From Akkermansiaceae bacterium UBA2367 (GTDB lineage Bacteria > Verrucomicrobiota > Verrucomicrobiia > Verrucomicrobiales > DEV007), in contig DDTJ01000072.1 in the NCBI GenBank assembly GCA_002344525.1, positions 1 through 9,721 of the forward strand: a DNA stretch of 9,721 bases, written 5' to 3'. The notes beneath the pieces were generated by a model that searched no databases, was not told where the DNA came from, and worked only from the letters and a program-made list of their open reading frames with translations. The translations under genes and the position numbers were made by a program. This document shows, in pieces, positions 5,810-9,721 of the stretch. The first letter of the stretch is position 1. Every line of letters starts with the position of its first letter.

Positions 5810-6481
5810 ATGACCTTCCTGCTCCGCCTTCTGCTCCTTCTCGCCCTTTCCTGTGCCGCCGTCTCCTCCCCTGTGTCGGCCCAATCGAGCGCCGTGGACA
5901 TGCAAGTCGTGGAGCGCTGGCTGGCTACGAATTCGGGGATCGGCTCCCTCAAGATCGACTTCACCCAGACCCGGCGGATGCGCGCGGTGAAGGTGCCCGT
6001 GTCCCAGGAGGGCACCCTCTGGCTTGACTACGCGAACCACCGCTTCCGCTGGCAGACGGGCGAGCCGGCGCAGACCATTGTCGTCAGCCTCGGAGAGAAT
6101 ATCCTCATCATCCGCCCGTCCGGGAAGAAATACGAGGTGCGCAAGGCCGGGTCGTCGGGCAGTTCGCCGGGCATGGCGGCGCTGGCGAACGGCTTCCCCC
6201 GCACCCTGCCCGAGTTCCAGCAGAAGTACCGCGTCTTGGAAACCCGCTCCGAGGCGAACACCCGACGTATCGTGACCCGCCCCCTAGGCGAGGCGGGACG
6301 TGGGGTCGAATCCCTCACCTTCGTCGTCGACTCGGGCCACCACCGACTCCTCGGCATCGAGATGGACTTGGAGGACGGCTCCTCGGTCCACACGATCTTT
6401 CGCCAAGTCGAGACGAATGTGCCAGTCACGCTGGCGCTCTTCCAGCCGCCGGTGGACGGCTACACCGAGACGAAGTTCTGA
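5810..6481 (+). CDS. LolA-like periplasmic lipid/lipoprotein carrier
   Basis: This 223-residue protein begins with a signal peptide: a short n-region with Arg6, a Leu-rich core, and a likely signal peptidase I site after SPVSA (A24/Q25). Cys15 within ALSCAA is a poor lipobox, so I favour a soluble periplasmic form. The mature part resembles the LolA beta-barrel fold: LKIDFTQTRRM (47-57), GTLWLDYANHRFRWQTGEP (68-86), then alternating strands through IIRPSGKKYEVR (100-111), and LTFVVDSGHHRLLGIEM (169-185). Canonical LolA carries lipoproteins from LolCDE to LolB. Members paired with an MMPL exporter, as in aryl polyene clusters, are thought to carry a different lipid-like cargo. The gene follows the MMPL gene by 83 bp in the same orientation and probably works with it. 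No Shine-Dalgarno sequence is seen. It is not clear whether this is the housekeeping LolA of the organism. Confidence 0.82.
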   Translation: MTFLLRLLLLLALSCAAVSSPVSAQSSAVDMQVVERWLATNSGIGSLKIDFTQTRRMRAVKVPVSQEGTLWLDYANHRFRWQTGEPAQTIVVSLGENILIIRPSGKKYEVRKAGSSGSSPGMAALANGFPRTLPEFQQKYRVLETRSEANTRRIVTRPLGEAGRGVESLTFVVDSGHHRLLGIEMDLEDGSSVHTIFRQVETNVPVTLALFQPPVDGYTETKF

Positions 6482-6500
6482 TTCCGTCCGCTGCGGCGGC

Positions 6501-6818
6501 TCAATGCGTCTCGATCCTCTGTGGCGGGGCGGGCAGGATTGGGCCTTGGGGCAGGACCACGGGCGCGTTGGCGTTCGGCGACGGGGCATCCTCCGGTCCG
6601 GGTTCGTCGCCAAGCTCGCGAAGACGCCCCCTCAGCTTCGCGTTCTCCTGGTCGAGGGCTCCGATCTGGTCCTGCAGACGGATCATCATCTTCTCGTCGT
6701 TGGTGAAGAGATCGCCCGAGGCGACGCGTTTCCAGTGCAGGCCGTAGAGCCATCCCGCCAGCGCCACGCCTGCGAGGACGAGGAGGAGGAGCGACTGGAG
6801 CGGCGGGATCGCTTTCAA
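6501..6818 (-). CDS. Small membrane protein with coiled coil and proline-rich tail
   Basis: I do not recognise a named family. From a TTG at 6818 the product has 105 residues: one membrane helix (about 8-27, LQSLLLLVLAGVALAGWLYG), a predicted coiled coil (about 41-70, with IRLQDQIGALDQENAKLRGR), and a proline-rich tail (71-102). This outline resembles FtsL/FtsB/DivIC-type bitopic proteins, but there is no specific match and the tail is longer. The start is uncertain. The ATG overlapping the stop of the upstream gene (GAATGA) is in another frame and soon hits a stop. The only in-frame ATG (6944) would overlap the upstream gene by about 98 bases and add an Arg/Pro-rich stretch that looks non-coding, so TTG is preferred. 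It follows the exported-repeat protein gene by 28 bp and is probably cotranscribed with it. It ends 19 bp from the convergent LolA-like gene. Confidence 0.6.
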   Translation of the reverse strand: MKAIPPLQSLLLLVLAGVALAGWLYGLHWKRVASGDLFTNDEKMMIRLQDQIGALDQENAKLRGRLRELGDEPGPEDAPSPNANAPVVLPQGPILPAPPQRIETH

Positions 6819-6846
6819 CGCGGACGGGGGTGGCGGGAGCCGCGGC

Positions 6847-7617
6847 TCATTCTTTCCGCTTGAAGAGGCGGGGCATCCCCTTCTTCGGCGGCGACGCGGC
6901 CTGCGGAGCTTGGGGGGCCTGCGGGGCCGCCGCCGACCGGGCATCGTCGCGCTGGGTGATGACGAGCTTCAAATCCTCCGGCACGTTCGCGACGTAGTCC
7001 ACCGAGCGCACGGGGAGCTGTTCACCGCGGGGGCCGTACTCCTGCACTTTGCGGCGGATCAGGGTGCCTTTCGTGTCGTAGATCTGCTCCTCGGTGAAAC
7101 GCCCGTTGGCGGGGTCGTAGACCAGCACGCCGCGGTACTTGAACTGCTTCCGGGCGTCGTAGATCATCACCTCGCTGGGTCGGCCTTGTGCGTCGAGGCT
7201 GATCATCCGTTGTTGCAGTTCCACACCGTTCTTGCTTTTCGTGATCTGCGTGAGGGTGTTGTTACGGGTATCCTCCGCCGACAGGGTGTAGGAGCCGTCG
7301 CTGTGGTGGATGGCTCGGCCCCAGATGTCCACGGGCCTGCCCGCCATCTCCCCGAGGGAGACTTTGTTGTAGGGACTGAGGGAGTCCCTGACCTCGTCGA
7401 GCAGGACCATGCCGGGCCTCGCCTCGCCGACCCTCTCGATGTGGGGTGCCACCTTGGCGGCGCTCCCTCCCTGTTGCGGGACCGGCTGGGCCGACTGCGG
7501 TGCGCCACCTTGGCCTTGGCCGGATTTGGGCATGTGGAACTGGGCGACCGCTTCGGGGGCGGGCAGCAGCACGCCCCCGATGGCTGCGATGACGATCCTG
7601 AGCGTGATCCGATCCAT
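6847..7617 (-). CDS. Exported protein with beta-strand (YwqK/MORN-like) repeats
   Basis: This 256-residue product starts with a signal peptide (MDRITLRIVIAAIGGVLLP), with a likely cleavage after PEAVA (A25/Q26). A Gln/Gly/Pro-rich linker (30-55) follows. The core (about 65-222) consists of short strand-turn-strand units such as MISLDAQGRPSEVMIYD, YRGVLVYDPANGRFTEEQIYD and TLIRRKVQEYGPRGEQ. Their spacing and D-x-x-G turns resemble MORN-like or YwqK-type repeats and the YD-rich surface proteins, but no named family is certain. The tail has APQ repeats (230-241) and a basic end (KKGMPRLFKRKE). The ATG at 7617 is chosen because it starts the signal peptide; upstream extension on this frame runs into the divergent oxidoreductase gene. 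No Shine-Dalgarno sequence is present. Probably periplasmic or surface-exposed; function unknown. Confidence 0.75.
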   Translation of the reverse strand: MDRITLRIVIAAIGGVLLPAPEAVAQFHMPKSGQGQGGAPQSAQPVPQQGGSAAKVAPHIERVGEARPGMVLLDEVRDSLSPYNKVSLGEMAGRPVDIWGRAIHHSDGSYTLSAEDTRNNTLTQITKSKNGVELQQRMISLDAQGRPSEVMIYDARKQFKYRGVLVYDPANGRFTEEQIYDTKGTLIRRKVQEYGPRGEQLPVRSVDYVANVPEDLKLVITQRDDARSAAAPQAPQAPQAASPPKKGMPRLFKRKE

Positions 7618-7777
7618 GAGGAGGGCCAAGGGTAAGGCCCCGTGCCGCGAGGCGCAAGCCTTTCCGCTCGCCGTCGTGCGGGGGAGGGGAGCGGGCGGAA
7701 CGCGGCGTTGGAGGTCCTCGCGATGCCCCGCGCCCAGCGCGAATGCGCCGCTTTCGCGCACGGGGATGCCGTGGTCG

Positions 7778-7794
7778 ATTCGATGGCATCGAAT
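7778..7794 (+). promoter_or_regulatory. 17-bp palindrome abutting the oxidoreductase start
   Basis: ATTCGAT-GGC-ATCGAAT is a perfect inverted repeat of 7-bp arms around GGC. It ends one base before the ATG at 7796 and takes the place where a ribosome binding site would sit. It could be an operator or an RNA hairpin that limits access to the start codon. It lies within the 178-bp gap to the divergent gene, so it might also act on that gene. Confidence 0.45.
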
Positions 7795-7795
7795 T

Positions 7796-9130
7796 ATGAC
7801 GACACGCCGTAAGTTTCTCAAAGGGGGCGCCGCCGCCTCCGTCCTCGCCGCCGCTCCCGCCATCGTGCGCGGGCAGAACCTCAACTCCCGTCTCCAGATC
7901 GCCTCGATCGGCTCCGACGGGAAGGGGTTCAGCGACATCAAGGCGATGTCCACCCACGACAAGCAGAAGTATGTCGCCTTCTGTGATGTGGACCTGAACC
8001 GCACCCTCAACGCGAAGAAGCTCAGCCCAGAGACGCCCGTCTACCAGGACTTCCGCGAGATGTTCGCGCAGATGAGCGACCAGATCGACGCCGTCACCGT
8101 CTCCACCCCCGACCACATGCACGCCTACTGCTCCATCACCGCGATGAAGCTGGGCAAGCACGTCTACTGCCAGAAACCCCTGACCCACAACGTCTGGGAG
8201 GCCCGCGAGGTCGCGAAGATGGCCAAGGCCACGGGCCTCATCACCCGCATGGGCAACCAGATCCACTCGCACCAGTTCTACCGCACCGCCGCGCAACTGG
8301 TGCAATCGGGCCGCATCGGCAAGGTCGTGCAGGTGCATTCCTGGGTGGCGACGCCCGGCCACTGCCGCAGCGGGTACATCAGCCGTCCGGCCCACACCGA
8401 CCCGGTGCCGGACTCGCTCGACTGGGACAAGTGGATCGGTGTCGCCCCGGTGCGCCCCTACGTCGGGGAGCGATGCTACGCCCCTTGGGGCTGGCGCGAC
8501 TGGCAGGACTTCGGCCTCGGTGCCGTGGGCGACTTCGGCTGCCACATCCTCGATCCGGTCTACACCGCCTTGAAGATCGCCGGGCCATCGAACGACTACC
8601 TCGCTGACCATATCGGGATGAACGACGAGGTCTGGCCCGCCCAGACGACCTACAGCTTCACCGTCCCCGGCACGGAATACACCGCCGTGGAGCGGCTCAA
8701 GATCACATGGTACAACGGCGGTCTCCAGCCCGAGACGAAGGGTTCGCACCTGCCCGAGCGCGAGGCCCTGCCGGCGAGCGGGTCGCTGCTGATCGGGGAG
8801 GAAGGCTCCCTCGTCATCCCCCACGTCGCCGCGCCGCGCCTCTATTTCGAGGGCAAGCCGATGAGCACGGACTACGAGCTCGCCGACGACCGCGACCACT
8901 ACCACGGCTGGATCGACGGCTGCCTCTCCGGCGAGCAGCCCTCCGACGATTTCCAATACGGGGCGATGCTCACCGAGGCCATCCTCCTCGGCACCATCGC
9001 GCTGCGCTACCGGGGCGAGAAGCTGACTTGGGACGCCGCCAACATGCGCTTCCCTGACAAGGAGGAGGCGAACCGCTGGCTCACCCGCGAATACCGCGAG
9101 GGCTGGGATCTGAAGGCGCTGATCGGGTAG
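7796..9130 (+). CDS. Tat-exported Gfo/Idh/MocA-family oxidoreductase
   Basis: This 444-residue protein opens with a twin-arginine signal (TTRRKFLKGG, Arg4-Arg5, followed by an Ala-rich core to about residue 25), so it should be folded with its cofactor and exported. A Rossmann NAD(P)-binding half follows: LQIASIGSDGKG at 33-44, YVAFCDVDLNR at 59-69, and TVSTPDHMHAYCSITAMKLGKHVYCQKPLTH at 101-131. The QKP (126-128) replaces the usual EKP, a variant I associate with Verrucomicrobia and Planctomycetes. The C-terminal half carries GDFGCHILDPVY (245-256), with H250 and D253 as likely catalytic residues, and WGWRDWQDFGLG. Such proteins oxidise or reduce sugars and sugar derivatives; the substrate is unknown. 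ATG 7796 puts the twin arginines at the very N-terminus. An in-frame ATG at 7766 would add ten residues and is less likely. The gene is followed by a tandem repeat and a terminator-like hairpin. Confidence 0.93.
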   Translation: MTTRRKFLKGGAAASVLAAAPAIVRGQNLNSRLQIASIGSDGKGFSDIKAMSTHDKQKYVAFCDVDLNRTLNAKKLSPETPVYQDFREMFAQMSDQIDAVTVSTPDHMHAYCSITAMKLGKHVYCQKPLTHNVWEAREVAKMAKATGLITRMGNQIHSHQFYRTAAQLVQSGRIGKVVQVHSWVATPGHCRSGYISRPAHTDPVPDSLDWDKWIGVAPVRPYVGERCYAPWGWRDWQDFGLGAVGDFGCHILDPVYTALKIAGPSNDYLADHIGMNDEVWPAQTTYSFTVPGTEYTAVERLKITWYNGGLQPETKGSHLPEREALPASGSLLIGEEGSLVIPHVAAPRLYFEGKPMSTDYELADDRDHYHGWIDGCLSGEQPSDDFQYGAMLTEAILLGTIALRYRGEKLTWDAANMRFPDKEEANRWLTREYREGWDLKALIG

Positions 9131-9164
9131 GAATCGGAAATCCGAAATCCGAAGCTCGAAATCC
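9130..9164 (+). repeat. Heptanucleotide tandem repeat (GAAATCC)n
   Basis: Starting at the last base of the oxidoreductase stop codon, five 7-bp units lie head to tail: a degenerate GGAATCG (9130), GAAATCC (9137), GAAATCC (9144), a variant GAAGCTC (9151) and GAAATCC (9158). An inverted copy GGATTTC follows at 9176-9182. The last direct unit and the inverted unit form the stem of the adjoining hairpin. Confidence 0.7.
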
Positions 9165-9188
9165 GAAGGGTCTTTGGATTTCGGGTTT
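9152..9188 (+). terminator. Long hairpin after the oxidoreductase gene, terminator-like
   Basis: The core stem pairs CGAAATCCGAAG (9157-9168) with CTTTGGATTTCG (9172-9183) across the loop GGT, with one G-U pair. It can be extended outward by about five pairs, some of them G-U, to 9152-9188. A short T4 run occurs at 9197-9200, eight bases after the stem, which is weak for an intrinsic terminator. It probably ends or stabilises the oxidoreductase transcript. Confidence 0.5.
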
Positions 9189-9505
9189 GGCCCGTATTTT
9201 CTTCGCCCCTTTCTGCGGTGGCTTGCGGCAGGCTGTCTTGACGGCGGGGAAGGGGATCGGGCAGTCAGTCACGGGGTGGACGGCGTTTCCGTTGCTTGCC
9301 GGGTGCATGATTGGATCCGTTGTTTCCGTTGTCGCTTCCTGCTTTCAGGAAAAGGGGTGGAACGCTGCCATCTTGTTGCCGCACTCGGTTCCCTCGGGGC
9401 CGGTGCTGTCGGTGCAGCGCAGTCGTTCCAAAGGGGGGTGCCGTGGATGCATCGCAGTCGCTCCGGATCTTCGAAGTTGTCTCATCGCGCGGGATAAAGG
9501 GGGGA
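9189..9505. other. Non-coding flank of the IS110 element, with short repeats
   Basis: These 317 bases between the hairpin and the transposase stop contain no convincing gene. An imperfect 17-bp direct repeat, TGCAGCGCAGTCGTTCC (9413-9429) and TGCATCGCAGTCGCTCC (9448-9464), has two mismatches and a 35-base period. A small inverted repeat TTCCTG-CTTT-CAGGAA lies at 9336-9351. Part of this stretch must be the end of the insertion sequence downstream of its transposase. The boundary cannot be fixed because this family lacks long terminal inverted repeats. Confidence 0.5.
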
Positions 9506-9721
9506 TCAGGCCGAGGCCGGTTGCGGGCGGCGGTCGGGCTGGTAGTCGCCCTGCCCTTCCCAGAGGGCCAGCAGCAGCACCGCCAGCTTGCGGGCCACGG
9601 CGACGACGGCTTTCCTCTTCGCCCGGGAGCCTCCGCGCTCGGCGAGCTGGAGGCCCTTGCGCTTCAGGTCGCAGTCGGGGCCGAAGGGGCCGAGGATGTA
9701 TTGCGCCGCCCCGACGAGCAG
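9506..9721 (-). CDS. IS110-family transposase, C-terminal end (partial)
   Basis: The last 71 residues of a transposase enter from the right edge and end at a TGA (9506-9508). The segment LLVGAAQYILGPFGPDCDLK is followed by the pattern GLQLAERGG, then KRKAVVAVARKLAVLLLALW, which is typical of the C-terminal end of IS116/IS110/IS902 transposases with their transposase_20 domain. IS110 enzymes use a RuvC-like DEDD domain plus a C-terminal catalytic serine and move by a circular intermediate, guided by a bridge RNA. Neither catalytic centre lies in this fragment. The final residues (GQGDYQPDRRPQPASA) are a variable tail. The reading frame is intact, so the element may be active; the rest lies outside the window. 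Confidence 0.85.
   Translation of the reverse strand: MLVGAAQYILGPFGPDCDLKRKGLQLAERGGSRAKRKAVVAVARKLAVLLLALWEGQGDYQPDRRPQPASA
9506..9721 (-). mobile_element. IS110-family insertion sequence, right-edge fragment
   Basis: The transposase fragment marks an insertion sequence that extends beyond the window. Its outer end toward the left must lie somewhere within 9189-9505, but no terminal inverted repeat or target duplication shows where. The range given covers only the part supported by coding sequence. Confidence 0.7.

Noticed and set aside
7766..7795. Longer start for the oxidoreductase at the upstream in-frame ATG
   Set aside because: It would put ten extra residues before the twin-arginine motif and has no better ribosome binding site; the start at 7796 gives a standard Tat signal.
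7262..8956. Long open frame on the minus strand opposite the oxidoreductase gene
   Set aside because: It is antisense to a firmly identified Gfo/Idh/MocA protein and cuts across the exported-repeat protein gene.
9174..9497. Small plus-strand open frame in the IS110 flank
   Set aside because: It begins inside the terminator-like hairpin, has no ribosome binding site, is rich in Cys and Arg, and resembles no protein I know.
1..9721. CRISPR array or phage-defence system
   Set aside because: No regularly spaced long direct repeats and no cas, restriction, toxin-antitoxin or other defence genes were recognised; the only repeats are short intergenic motifs.

Overview
The window is GC-rich DNA (about two-thirds G+C by eye), apart from one short AT-rich spacer. 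It has the character of a Verrucomicrobiota chromosome, possibly Verrucomicrobiales. Clues are a Tat-exported Gfo/Idh/MocA oxidoreductase with a QKP motif, a membrane-anchored GH75 chitosanase-like protein, a UvrA start of the 'YVETFSPY' type, mostly absent Shine-Dalgarno sequences, and intergenic stretches rich in short palindromes. The taxonomic call is an inference, not a measurement.

Layout. Positions 1-253 (minus) are the first 84 codons of a UvrA excinuclease. Positions 254-799 have no convincing gene but hold hairpins, GTAGC-type inverted repeats and one doubtful small ORF. Two minus-strand genes follow: ssb (800-1315) and, upstream of it, a membrane-anchored GH75-domain protein (1385-2977). 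The divergent intergenic region 2978-3341 carries five copies of TGACACC and other palindromes. On the plus strand are an MMPL/RND-type exporter (3342-5726), an unusually AT-rich spacer, and a LolA-like periplasmic carrier (5810-6481). This pairing suggests movement of a lipid or lipid-like molecule to the outer membrane.

Convergent to the LolA gene is a minus-strand pair: an exported beta-strand-repeat protein (6847-7617) and a small membrane/coiled-coil protein (6501-6818, probable TTG start). Divergent from this pair is the Tat-exported oxidoreductase (7796-9130), with a 17-bp palindrome ending one base before its start codon. Just after its stop lies a heptanucleotide tandem repeat that runs into a long hairpin. 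The right edge (9506-9721, minus) is the C-terminal end of an IS110-family transposase. The 300 bp between the hairpin and the transposase stop carry no gene.

The region is mostly a mosaic of unrelated housekeeping and accessory genes. The functional pairings I can support are MMPL with LolA, and the two small exported/membrane proteins. The least explained signals are the TGACACC cluster, the palindrome at the oxidoreductase start, the heptad repeat with hairpin, and the non-coding flank of the IS110 element, where a bridge RNA could lie.
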